DNA of 39,602 nt, from IMG/VR virus record IMGVR_UViG_3300032397_000036, positions 1-39,602 of that record; one strand, written 5' to 3'. This stretch comes from a virus. This document shows positions 16,365 through 23,893 of this stretch, piece by piece. Numbering within the stretch: position 1 is the first letter of the stretch; each line of letters begins with the position of its first letter. The notes under the pieces were generated by a model. The model did not search any database, was not told the DNA's origin, and saw only the letters and a list, made by a program, of their open reading frames with translations. A program made the position numbers and the translations under genes.

Positions 16365-16844
16365 TCAGCAGCAAGTAGTTACTTGCAGGTACACGCGAAT
16401 GCGCCCGCCGTAGCATGTTCCAGACGGAGCAGTGTCGTATTCGATTCCGTCTAGCGTCAATCCGTCGCACGATATCGAGCCAGCTCCAGCGGAGATTGCC
16501 GCATCCTCGCAGATCATGCATTCAAACAAGGAATCAAGATCGTCGTAGATACACCTTGCCGCAGCGTCCACGGCTAGCGGATCTGGGGGATTATCTGCAT
16601 CCCCGACTGGAACGCAGCAACGAACTAGCTGCAGCTCTACGCCAAGCTGGGATACGGTCAGGCATTGCGTCTTGCTCAGGATCTTGCGAGGCAATATACG
16701 CGCGGTGAGCTGATCGCAGTCATATGCTGCGATGCCCGGTGAAACGAAAGACCTTACGCCATCGCATCGTCCCCTTGCTTGCAGGCAGTCCAGCGCGAAC
16801 ATAAGAACGGTAGACGCGGCTTCGTATGAAGAAGTGACCGCCAC
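16365..16844 (-). CDS. Neck protein, probable head closure or tail terminator
   Basis: The GTG at 16844 comes two bases after the connector gene's stop; an earlier TTG at 16916 would overlap that gene by 70 bases and is less likely. The 159-residue protein has DGVRSFVSPGIAAYDCDQLT near the N-terminus and GVELQLVRCCVPVGD in the middle, then a helix, giving the strand-helix layout of phage head-completion proteins. It has 13 cysteines and ends TTCC, in keeping with its neighbours. Assignment as a neck protein rests on position between connector and gp10-like genes. Confidence 0.6.
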   Translation of the reverse strand: MAVTSSYEAASTVLMFALDCLQARGRCDGVRSFVSPGIAAYDCDQLTARILPRKILSKTQCLTVSQLGVELQLVRCCVPVGDADNPPDPLAVDAAARCIYDDLDSLFECMICEDAAISAGAGSISCDGLTLDGIEYDTAPSGTCYGGRIRVYLQVTTCC

Positions 16845-16846
16845 TT

Positions 16847-17599
16847 CTAGGTGCCCGGTACAATGAATCCACGCCTGAGCAATGGATGCGTAGCCATCAT
16901 CGGCTTCTGATTGCAAGGAGTGTATGCCTGTAGGATCTGATCTACTTCTTGAACTCCAGTCAATCCCTGAGCAAAGTACTTGTAAGCTGAATCAACTTCA
17001 ATGCTGACTCCCTGCCTGACGACGTTCCTGACGTGAGCTGGAAGCTCGCATGAAGCCTGCGCATCGCATGCCTTCTTGAGCTGGCAGGCTAGAGTCTCTG
17101 CTGCGTACTGCAGCTCTAGCGGAACACTACGCCCATAGTCGAGCGTGATTTCCCAGACATCTGAATCACCTACCGATCCAGAGAGGTTATTGCAGCGCGG
17201 CCAAGCAGTGTTGTCTACACGTACTATGCGAGAATAATCGTCTATCCGGTAGTTGGTTAGCGGTTGCGCCACGCCGCCCTCTACAACGCTCGTCAGACCC
17301 ACTAGCGGGTATGTGAGGCTAATCGGAAGCGGTTCGTATCTATTTACGCAGTTGCAGGGAGAGCAGGTGCAGACACAATGCACGCACGGCTTGATCGTAG
17401 TCGAGCAGATACCGGGGAATCGGTAGCAGGTAATCCGAAACAGGATATTGCTTGCCATTTCCAGAAACTGTGCATCTGTGTACTTATAGGTTGCTGGAAC
17501 GTCTACCGTGCCGGGATCGCAGTCGGTGAGTGTTGCATCTGGGCAGCAGAGCCTAGAAACGTCACCCCAAGGCTGGCATAGGTAGGTCTTCTCGCCCAC
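16847..17599 (-). CDS. Head-tail connector (adaptor), cysteine-rich
   Basis: This is probably the head-to-tail adaptor that binds below the portal. The C-terminal half has the adaptor pattern: WEITLDYGRSVPLELQYAAE, then CELPAHVRNVVRQGVSIEVD, then GLTGVQEVDQILQAYTP. The N-terminal half carries a dense cluster around KPCVHCVCTCSPCNC; 17 cysteines in 250 residues is extreme for this family. The GTG at 17599 has GGAG six bases upstream. A longer reading from 17665 would run through a strong hairpin and is not favoured. Confidence 0.7.
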   Translation of the reverse strand: MGEKTYLCQPWGDVSRLCCPDATLTDCDPGTVDVPATYKYTDAQFLEMASNILFRITCYRFPGICSTTIKPCVHCVCTCSPCNCVNRYEPLPISLTYPLVGLTSVVEGGVAQPLTNYRIDDYSRIVRVDNTAWPRCNNLSGSVGDSDVWEITLDYGRSVPLELQYAAETLACQLKKACDAQASCELPAHVRNVVRQGVSIEVDSAYKYFAQGLTGVQEVDQILQAYTPCNQKPMMATHPLLRRGFIVPGT

Positions 17600-17616
17600 A
17601 ACATTCTCCAATATCA

Positions 17617-17654
17617 AGAGAGCCGGTCGCACCCCCCCTGCCGACCGACTCTCT
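17617..17654 (-). terminator. Strong hairpin just upstream of connector start
   Basis: On the minus strand a 13-base stem pairs AGAGAGTCGGTCG with CGACCGGCTCTCT around a G-rich 12-base loop. It is complete on the minus strand with one G-U pair; on the plus strand that pair becomes an A-C mismatch. It is followed by TTGATATTGG and then the connector's Shine-Dalgarno sequence. It could be a second terminator behind the major tail gene, or a control hairpin in the connector leader. Confidence 0.65.
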
Positions 17655-17681
17655 CTCGCTAGCAAGGGTATCTATATCTTA

Positions 17682-17711
17682 CAGACAAAGGGCCAGCCTT
17701 TCGGCTGACCC
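17682..17711 (-). terminator. Rho-independent terminator of major tail gene
   Basis: On the minus strand GGGTCAGCC, a GAAA tetraloop, then GGCTGGCCC form a nine-base-pair stem with one G-U pair, followed by TTTGTCTGT. It starts 29 bases after the stop of the major tail protein gene. A GNRA tetraloop and T-rich tail make it a convincing terminator for leftward transcripts. Confidence 0.8.
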
Positions 17712-17739
17712 TCCATCATCGAGCTATGTCAGGTTGGGA

Positions 17740-18414
17740 TTAGACCTGAACGGGAACAGCAATGTAGCCACACTGCGCGGTAGGAGCAGTGTCGTCGTAG
17801 ACTTCGGACATGAAGAAGCGCTGATCGGCCGTCATCAGAGTCCCATAGTCAACAGGAGAGTCCTGAAAAGGACCGTCGCGCCAGCCAAGGCCAAGACCAG
17901 ACTCTGCGGTGCCACCAAGCTTGAGAAGTCGGATCGGACCCTGCCGCTCTGGAGTCATCTGCGTAATACGAATCTTCGGGAAGATGATTCGACGGTAAGA
18001 GACACCTGCAGAGCACTGCGACTCGGGAAGCTTCTCGAAAAGCTCAAGCGAGACAAACGGAGCGCAATTGCTATCGTCAAGCTGGAAGTAGCCAATCGTG
18101 TTGCCGCCAACATCAAGAATGGCAGGCTCCCCAGTAACGAGAGAAACAAGCTCATTGTCGGGGCGACAAAGGGTAATCTCTACGTTGTACCCGACAGTCT
18201 GGTCACACTGCAGGTCGCGCACGCAGATGTTGCCACACATGTCCTTGACCGTGGTAGTCTCCCCGTCCTCAATCTGAGGCTCCCAAGTTACTGCCGTGAT
18301 TCCACCGAAAGCGTAGCCGTTATTGGCTCCTGCGACTGGAACATTCGTGCATTCGTCAACGAGCGCTACGCGACCTACGGAAACGCAACCTGCTGAATAA
18401 CAAGTCTGAGCCAT
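17740..18414 (-). CDS. Major tail (tube) protein, short form
   Basis: This 224-residue protein is very likely the main tail tube subunit. It is nearly identical over its length to the N-terminal part of the next upstream gene, including all ten cysteines (MAQTCYSAGCVS at the start, MCGNICVRDLQC in the middle). Segments such as GGITAVTWEPQIEDGETTTV and RRIIFPKIRITQMTPERQGP have the strand pattern of tube proteins. It uses more C- and G-ending codons than the paralogue (GAG, GAC, AAG against GAA, GAT, AAA in a shared stretch), a sign of high expression. It has its own -10 box upstream and a terminator after it. Confidence 0.8.
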   Translation of the reverse strand: MAQTCYSAGCVSVGRVALVDECTNVPVAGANNGYAFGGITAVTWEPQIEDGETTTVKDMCGNICVRDLQCDQTVGYNVEITLCRPDNELVSLVTGEPAILDVGGNTIGYFQLDDSNCAPFVSLELFEKLPESQCSAGVSYRRIIFPKIRITQMTPERQGPIRLLKLGGTAESGLGLGWRDGPFQDSPVDYGTLMTADQRFFMSEVYDDTAPTAQCGYIAVPVQV

Positions 18415-18452
18415 TACTGACTACCCCTCAAAGTGAGTTTACTACCTCTAAC

Positions 18453-18458
18453 ATTATA
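18453..18458 (-). promoter_or_regulatory. -10 box upstream of major tail gene
   Basis: TATAAT on the minus strand, 38 bases before the ATG at 18414. A GAGGTAGT and a GAGGGGT lie between it and the start, so this transcript has a normal leader. No good -35 hexamer is evident at 17 bases. It lies in the only gap between the two tail tube genes. Confidence 0.55.
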
Positions 18459-18469
18459 CGCTGTAACCA

Positions 18470-20152
18470 TTAGAGGATCAGGAAGTCTGGATAATCCCAG
18501 ATCAATCCGATTGGTTGAGCAGATACATCCTGCATATCAATGATAGCTTGTGAAGTTGATCCAGATGGCATAGAAGTTGCGTCAAGAATCTCAATCAATG
18601 TATCAGTCCACGATAGAATCGTAGCCCCTCCCGGATTCAGCCCATTATTTGGACCGGAAGGATCGTAGAATGTCTGCGTGGCAAAGCTTCCTTGAATAGT
18701 TAGCTTGTCAACTACAGTGAATCCTTCTCCCTGCATCCTCCAAGTACTCGCAGCAGAAGAGTCTACCGATACAGCTTGCACTCCAAAGCATGGATCGGTG
18801 AATACGTCTACCGGACCAGCAATTAGAGTTACGCCTGCATCATTGAATCCGAATATATCAACGATTCCATATGGAGCGAACGATGCGTCATATGGATAGA
18901 TGGAGAAGTCAATCTCGATATTGATAGTAGTTGCATTCCAAGCAAATACTGTTACTCCTGCCGGATTCGGACCAAGATTAGTCTCTGCGAGACTTCCCGG
19001 CTTGAAGAAGCTACGCGATTGATTCTGTGGACCGAATGGATCTGCTGCGGTATTCAATCCTAGCGTTATCTTTCCAAGCGCATCTAGATCAGATCCACCA
19101 ATAAGGAAGTCCCAAGTTCCTCCGCAATTTCCCGCAGTATCGAAGGTTAGCATCTGCGGATCGGGGCACAATAGTACGGAGAAGTCAACCTGATTGAATG
19201 TAGCAATCGGCGCTCCATACGTTACATCCCAAAGGATGGTATCCGTAAATACTGCGGTTGGGGTGAAATCATGGAATGCTGGATCAACAATCGTTATGAG
19301 GGTATTTGTCCACGTAACAGTTGCCGTATTCAATCCACCATTTGGACCTGCTGGATTGTAAATGGTTCCGTAGATTCCGGCAGGTGTAATGAAGTTGATG
19401 TCAACTCCGTCACCAGCAAGAAGTCCAGATCCAGTAATGCTGATCGTGTCGCATGCTGCGCTGAATACATCTGTAATAATTGGAACCGATGCGGAAGCGG
19501 TGTATCCGCATGCAGGATCTGGAGCCGTGTCGTCGTAGACCTCAGACATGTAGAACTTCTGCCCAGCAGTCATCAGCGCTGCGTAATCAACAGGCGAGTC
19601 TCCTGCCGGTCCAGTAGCCCATCCATCGCCAGATCCAGACTCTGCCGTGCCCTGCAGCTTGAGTAGGCGAATCGGGCCTTGCCGTTCTGGCGTGCCTTGA
19701 GTAATACGAATCTTGGGGAAGATTATTCGCCGGTACTGCACTCCAGCGCTACACTGCGATTCTGGAAGCTTCTCGAAAAGCTCAAGAGATACGAATGGAG
19801 CGCAGTTAGAATCGTCAAGCTGGAAGTATCCAATGGTATTGCCAGAGCCATCGAGAATAGCTGGCTCGCCAGTGAGTAGAGACACAAGTTCATTATCTGG
19901 CCTGCAGAGCGTGATTTCAACATTGTAACCAACCGTCTGGTCGCATTGCAGATCACGCACGCAGATATTACCGCACATATCTTTGACGGTAGTAGTTTCC
20001 CCATCTTCAATCTGCGGCTCCCACGTAACTGCCGTGATTCCGCCAAAGACGTACTGCGTGTTAGGATCGGTCGAAAACTCACCAGTGCATGCATCTACCA
20101 ATGCTACGCGACCTGCTGATACGCAACCTGCTGAAAAACACTCTTGAGTCAT
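18470..20152 (-). CDS. Tail tube paralogue with C-terminal Ig/TIG extension
   Basis: This 560-residue protein is made of two parts. Residues 1-220 duplicate the major tail protein (MTQECFSAGCVSAGRVALVD and on, with all ten cysteines kept). Residues about 225-560 are beta-rich, with TIG/IPT-like repeats marked by YNPAGPNGGLN and YDPSGPNNGLN, each followed by a W-T/S-D/N-T-L-I strand. Tails of other phages carry Ig domains on some tube subunits, usually through a frameshift; here a second gene does it. The Ig part would project from the tube and may touch the cell surface. AAGG eight bases before the ATG supports the start. Confidence 0.8.
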   Translation of the reverse strand: MTQECFSAGCVSAGRVALVDACTGEFSTDPNTQYVFGGITAVTWEPQIEDGETTTVKDMCGNICVRDLQCDQTVGYNVEITLCRPDNELVSLLTGEPAILDGSGNTIGYFQLDDSNCAPFVSLELFEKLPESQCSAGVQYRRIIFPKIRITQGTPERQGPIRLLKLQGTAESGSGDGWATGPAGDSPVDYAALMTAGQKFYMSEVYDDTAPDPACGYTASASVPIITDVFSAACDTISITGSGLLAGDGVDINFITPAGIYGTIYNPAGPNGGLNTATVTWTNTLITIVDPAFHDFTPTAVFTDTILWDVTYGAPIATFNQVDFSVLLCPDPQMLTFDTAGNCGGTWDFLIGGSDLDALGKITLGLNTAADPFGPQNQSRSFFKPGSLAETNLGPNPAGVTVFAWNATTINIEIDFSIYPYDASFAPYGIVDIFGFNDAGVTLIAGPVDVFTDPCFGVQAVSVDSSAASTWRMQGEGFTVVDKLTIQGSFATQTFYDPSGPNNGLNPGGATILSWTDTLIEILDATSMPSGSTSQAIIDMQDVSAQPIGLIWDYPDFLIL

Positions 20153-20161
20153 GCTAATGCC

Positions 20162-20764
20162 TTATGCTGGAAGCGCGTTTACCCACGTAGCGCCATTCTG
20201 CACTCCATCCACGTCCTGCGGAGTGATGGAAAAGAGATTGGAAGCCGGGAATGGAGCATTACCATTCGTGATTGCCACGAACGTATCAGACCAGAATGCA
20301 GCGAACAGTGAGACTGGATTCAGAGCGTGGTTCGGGCCTGAAGGGTTGTAGTACGTTACAACTCCTGAATCAATCTCGATATCGAAGCTATCAGCTCCCA
20401 GCAGTCCACTTCCAAGGATGGAAACAGTGTCCCCAGCCTTACCAGCATTGTTGATTACTGGAATCGTTGGAATAGCATACGTGCTGATCTGAGGATTGAT
20501 ATTCGTTGCAGTGAATGCGGGTCCAGAAGCACCCTTCACAATGAAGTGCCGATATGTTGCGTATGCAGGAGTCGAAACGACAATCTTCGTATCAGTCCAA
20601 GACAGGATTGATACAACTCCGGGAGTTTTTGGGGAAACCTGAATGAGATTGACGAACCCAGCTCCCTGAGTTACGCCGAACCCTGTTCCGATAAGTTCTA
20701 CGCGACCTTCGGTTGCATCGACCCTATATCCTGAATAGCTTGTTACAATTGCTCCTGCTGGCAT
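20162..20764 (-). CDS. TIG/Ig-like virion protein, 200 aa
   Basis: This 200-residue protein is beta-rich, containing two TIG-like units: GRVELIGTGFGVTQGAGFVN with VVSILSWTDTKIVV, and DTVSILGSGLLGADSFDIEI with YYNPSGPNHALNP. The PSGPN motif is the same as in the tail tube paralogue directly downstream, so the Ig modules share an origin. An AGGA lies seven bases before the ATG. It is likely to be displayed on the virion; whether it sits on head or tail cannot be told from the sequence. Confidence 0.65.
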   Translation of the reverse strand: MPAGAIVTSYSGYRVDATEGRVELIGTGFGVTQGAGFVNLIQVSPKTPGVVSILSWTDTKIVVSTPAYATYRHFIVKGASGPAFTATNINPQISTYAIPTIPVINNAGKAGDTVSILGSGLLGADSFDIEIDSGVVTYYNPSGPNHALNPVSLFAAFWSDTFVAITNGNAPFPASNLFSITPQDVDGVQNGATWVNALPA

Positions 20765-20778
20765 TTCAAAATCCTGTT

Positions 20779-21168
20779 CTAGTTGAGTAGTTCAAATACT
20801 TGCTTTTCAGATCCGTTCCTACCGAGAACATAGACCTTGATTGACTCAATCTTGCGATCATCTGGATATGCGATACTGCGAACGCCTACAACTTCATGCA
20901 CCTGCACGTCTGAGAAACCGCCGTCGTACTCTACGACAGTTTTGTACTTACGTCCCTTGCGGTTTCCGTTGTAGACAAGACTTGACTTCACAACTGGATC
21001 TGGCAGGACTACAGCCTTGCTAGTAGCCTTTGCATTCTCTGGATTCTGCCCGACGATTGAATCAAGCGTCACAACGCTGCAAAAGGTATTCTGATCGTAA
21101 GCGCTCTTGAAGACAAGCGCCTCTACGCCATCAACCTTACCCTCAGTCCAGAAGGAATACTCAATCAT
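20779..21168 (-). CDS. Hypothetical virion-region protein, 129 aa
   Basis: The ATG at 21168 overlaps the previous stop by eight bases and has AGGA upstream; the open frame extends to 21198 but that start would have AGGA touching it. The sequence is mixed alpha/beta with a basic loop (YNGNRKGRKYKTVVEYDGGF) and ends with strands and a VFELLN tail. I recognise no family. It lies between fibre-like genes and Ig proteins. Confidence 0.6.
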   Translation of the reverse strand: MIEYSFWTEGKVDGVEALVFKSAYDQNTFCSVVTLDSIVGQNPENAKATSKAVVLPDPVVKSSLVYNGNRKGRKYKTVVEYDGGFSDVQVHEVVGVRSIAYPDDRKIESIKVYVLGRNGSEKQVFELLN

Positions 21169-21316
21169 TGGCAGCATTCCTAGCTGCGATTTCAGCATCG
21201 AGAACCGCCATTGCGGCTACGGCATCTTCCCTATTCGTGTAGAGCACTCCATCAACTAGCCATGACTGACTCTGGTAGTCAGTTCCCGGCTCTCTTCCAT
21301 ACTCGTCAAGTGTCAT
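21161..21316 (-). CDS. Small hypothetical protein, 51 aa
   Basis: This short ORF (MTLDEYGREPGTDYQSQSWL, then a TNREDAVAAMAVLDAEIAA helix) fills the gap between two larger genes. Its stop overlaps the next ATG by eight bases, as at many other junctions here. A GGTATTCC stretch precedes the ATG; no strong Shine-Dalgarno sequence is seen. Function unknown. Confidence 0.5.
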   Translation of the reverse strand: MTLDEYGREPGTDYQSQSWLVDGVLYTNREDAVAAMAVLDAEIAARNAAND

Positions 21317-21326
21317 AAGGAATACC

Positions 21327-22448
21327 TCAAGAATAGGTCATATTGAGTACTACATTGTTCACTGCTGGATTCCCGGTATCAGCATCTGCGATTCCGGTTG
21401 TCGCCCTAACGCCAATTCCAGCAGCGAATAGTGCTCCACTCGTCAAGTCGATTGACACTCCCGTCTGCCCGCCTCCGGTAGTGCCATCAAGCGGGATGGT
21501 CATAACAGGAGTATCTGCAGCAGTAGGAGCAGTTGCCTTATTATACAGCTTCAAGAACCTCTCTGCGGTGGCTCTATTGGTTGCAATGATGTCAATAACA
21601 ACTCCACTCGAAGCCTTGATGTTCACGCCAGTAGCGTTCACATCTAGGTTGCGATATGCAGAAGCACCTACAGGCGCTCCAACGCTCAGGGTTCCATCTA
21701 CGGTAATGCTACCGCCAAGATCACTAATCCCAACTCGTCCAGCAGAATCAGTTGAAATCTGGGAGTAGTCGCCATCTGTAGATGTTACTACTGCGGCAGC
21801 ATCATTTCGCACGCCAAGAACGAAACCGCCTCGATCACCGGAAGCCGCAGGAGCATCCTCAAGCTTGGTTGGATCGTTGGTGATTCCAACCGTTCCGCTT
21901 ACAGGAAGAGCAGACTGGTTGGAAGCGAATACGACTGGCATGCTAGCAGCCATCGTAGTCTGACCAAGAGCCGCAGGAATTCCAGCGTCAATACTAGCGA
22001 GAGAAGTGTTGCCTGTTGTCTGCAATGCAGACGTTGCGAATCCCGTGATCGCAGCAGGAGGGGTCAGGGTAATGATCTGAGCCGCTGTAAGGACTACTGG
22101 AACAGATGCAGCGGCAAGCGCCTGCCCAAGCGCAGGAGTCTTCGTATCAATAGATGCGAGGCTAGTGTTGCCAGTCGTCTGGAGAGCTGAAGTGGCAGCA
22201 CCAGTCGGAAGGGGAAGAGTCGCAGCGGTAATCGCAAGCGGAGCAGTCAGCTTTGAGTCGATGCTGGCGAGAGAAGTGTTGCCAGTTGTCTGCAGCGCAG
22301 CAGTCGATACTCCTGCAACTGATACCGGAACAGCGCTCGCGCGAAGCTGGGCATCCGTCAGAAACGGGCCAGTTACCGCCTGAGAAACTGGGAAGTTTGA
22401 GACTGCAATGGAATCATCTGAGCCTTGCCCAAGGCCAATTCCAGACAT
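21327..22448 (-). CDS. Repeat-bearing fibre or appendage protein
   Basis: This 373-residue protein is likely a virion fibre or head appendage. Residues 50-160 contain three copies of ALQTTGNTSLASID separated by proline-rich spacers with SVPVV or LPLP. The sequence MAASMPVVFASNQSALPVSG that follows is typical of a widespread family of phage appendage proteins with the same 'LASID' repeats. It then has a GDYSQISTDSAGR block shared with the next upstream gene, and a beta-rich C-terminus. Its ATG overlaps the upstream stop (TGATG). Confidence 0.7.
   Translation of the reverse strand: MSGIGLGQGSDDSIAVSNFPVSQAVTGPFLTDAQLRASAVPVSVAGVSTAALQTTGNTSLASIDSKLTAPLAITAATLPLPTGAATSALQTTGNTSLASIDTKTPALGQALAAASVPVVLTAAQIITLTPPAAITGFATSALQTTGNTSLASIDAGIPAALGQTTMAASMPVVFASNQSALPVSGTVGITNDPTKLEDAPAASGDRGGFVLGVRNDAAAVVTSTDGDYSQISTDSAGRVGISDLGGSITVDGTLSVGAPVGASAYRNLDVNATGVNIKASSGVVIDIIATNRATAERFLKLYNKATAPTAADTPVMTIPLDGTTGGGQTGVSIDLTSGALFAAGIGVRATTGIADADTGNPAVNNVVLNMTYS
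21987..22298 (-). repeat. Three ALQTTGNTSLASID-coding repeats
   Basis: Near-identical 42-base units occur at 22298-22257, 22187-22146 and 22028-21987 (minus strand). The peptide is fully conserved while several third codon positions differ, so the repeat is held at protein level. The unit probably forms a strand-turn of a trimeric fibre. Confidence 0.85.
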
Positions 22449-23014
22449 CAGATTGCCACCCAAGCTAGTGCCTGATTATCGACAGATGCGATAACCCAGA
22501 CCTTGTTTGCATTATCAATCGGAAGCTCAATCGACTCACTGGCATCGAGCGGCATTCCGTTGGCTGCGGTCACGCCTGAACTATTTCCAATATAGAGTGT
22601 TCCCGTGTTTGCCTTCGCAGCCCTTACCAGAACACTATGCTTTGCGGGCGTTGTTACGACGACAATCTGCTCCGCAGCTCCAGAGTCAACGTCTGCATTT
22701 GCGCCATGCTGGAAGCTTGAAGCTACCTCAGTATCAACATTGACCTTTGCGCGGCCAGTTGAGTCTGTGGAAATCTGCGAGTAGTCACCATCTGCGGAAG
22801 TGGTGACAGCATTGTTATCGTTGCGTACCCCGAGTAGGAAAGATCCAACGTCGCCAGTAGCTGCAGGAGTATCTTCTGCATGCGTTGGATCGCTGGTTGG
22901 AGAGAAGACGACGGGAATAGGATTCCCAACATCATTCGTTACCTCAACCTCACCAAGCGTAACTGTACCACTCAGGGTTATCTCTGGCGGGCAAGGTTCC
23001 GGTACGGCAGCCAT
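22448..23014 (-). CDS. Fibre/appendage protein sharing a module with its neighbour
   Basis: This 188-residue protein begins MAAVPEPCPPEITLSGTVTL; the ATG at 23014 lies just past the upstream stop, and the frame upstream to 23053 is not used. Residues about 45-95 (SDPTHAEDTPAATGD, LLGVRNDNNAVTTSADGDYS, QISTDSTGRAK) closely match a block in the next gene, which suggests duplication of a structural module. The C-terminal half is beta-rich (VLVRAAKANTGTLYIGNSSG), a texture seen in capsid or neck decoration proteins. No cell function is expected. Confidence 0.65.
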   Translation of the reverse strand: MAAVPEPCPPEITLSGTVTLGEVEVTNDVGNPIPVVFSPTSDPTHAEDTPAATGDVGSFLLGVRNDNNAVTTSADGDYSQISTDSTGRAKVNVDTEVASSFQHGANADVDSGAAEQIVVVTTPAKHSVLVRAAKANTGTLYIGNSSGVTAANGMPLDASESIELPIDNANKVWVIASVDNQALAWVAI

Positions 23015-23016
23015 GA

Positions 23017-23844
23017 CTAACACACCTTCGCAAGCGCGGCGAATACGCAGCACGAATCAAATCGCACAATCGCAGGCCGCTCGGCAACTACATAGACGGT
23101 ATTCTGGCGAGCCATATCGCCCTTCATTGACTCAGCTACTCCATACGTTCGCACTTCAGCGAATGCGTACTCAACTGGAGTAGTAGCGTAGATCCATACA
23201 TCTGCATCAGATGCAACTGTATTCAAAGGATCTGCGTCGGTAGGAGCTTGGTTCGTGTATCCAGCGTCGAATACGACAGTATGATGACCAAGCTTATAGA
23301 CTCCGTTTGTCAGAGTCAGCTCGGTATTCGTGAGGAATGAAGGCAGCGCCCAAGCCGGGGCATGGAAGGTGATATCTCCCGAGTATCCACATGCAACCAT
23401 TGCATGGATCAGACCAAGAATAGTCTGCGGAACCTCATTTGGAGTTACGGGTGATACATCAACAGCGGTCGAAAGAAGGTCTGGATTCACTCCGTTGTAG
23501 GAACTATTCAGCTCCAGAGCAAGTGCAGAAGATTCCTGAGCTGCAAGTCCATTGACTGATCGAGCTTCCCATCCAGCGGGACGAATAGCGAGCGTTCCGC
23601 ATCCCTCTGGGTAGTAGATCACGAACGGCTTGAACGTCTGCACTGCGGGAACTACTGGATCAGACTTCTCCGGTAGCAAATTATCGCAATACAGGAATCG
23701 CTCTGCGGTTCCGCAAGCTTCTGGCAAATACTCAAGACCAGACTCATGTGACCAGTCAACATCGCTCGGCAGCCGAAGGGCAGACTTTACGAGGCTTCCG
23801 GCACTAGGAGCCTTGAGAGCGCCGCTAATACCTAGAGTTCTCAA
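23017..23844 (-). CDS. Capsid-associated structural protein, 275 aa
   Basis: This gene follows the major capsid gene. The TTG start has GGAGGG seven bases upstream. The protein has no domain I can name. It is mixed alpha/beta with VQTFKPFVIYYPEGCGTLAI in the first half, a central LGLIHAMVACGYSGDITFHA, and a C-terminus that ends VCFAAL-like with SCC and a final cysteine. Position and length would suit a minor capsid, vertex or second head protein. Seven cysteines fit the virion-wide trend. Confidence 0.6.
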   Translation of the reverse strand: MRTLGISGALKAPSAGSLVKSALRLPSDVDWSHESGLEYLPEACGTAERFLYCDNLLPEKSDPVVPAVQTFKPFVIYYPEGCGTLAIRPAGWEARSVNGLAAQESSALALELNSSYNGVNPDLLSTAVDVSPVTPNEVPQTILGLIHAMVACGYSGDITFHAPAWALPSFLTNTELTLTNGVYKLGHHTVVFDAGYTNQAPTDADPLNTVASDADVWIYATTPVEYAFAEVRTYGVAESMKGDMARQNTVYVVAERPAIVRFDSCCVFAALAKVC

Positions 23845-23893
23845 AAGTCTACCCTCCGACTACATAGCAATACGTCCCTAACACTAGCCGCTA

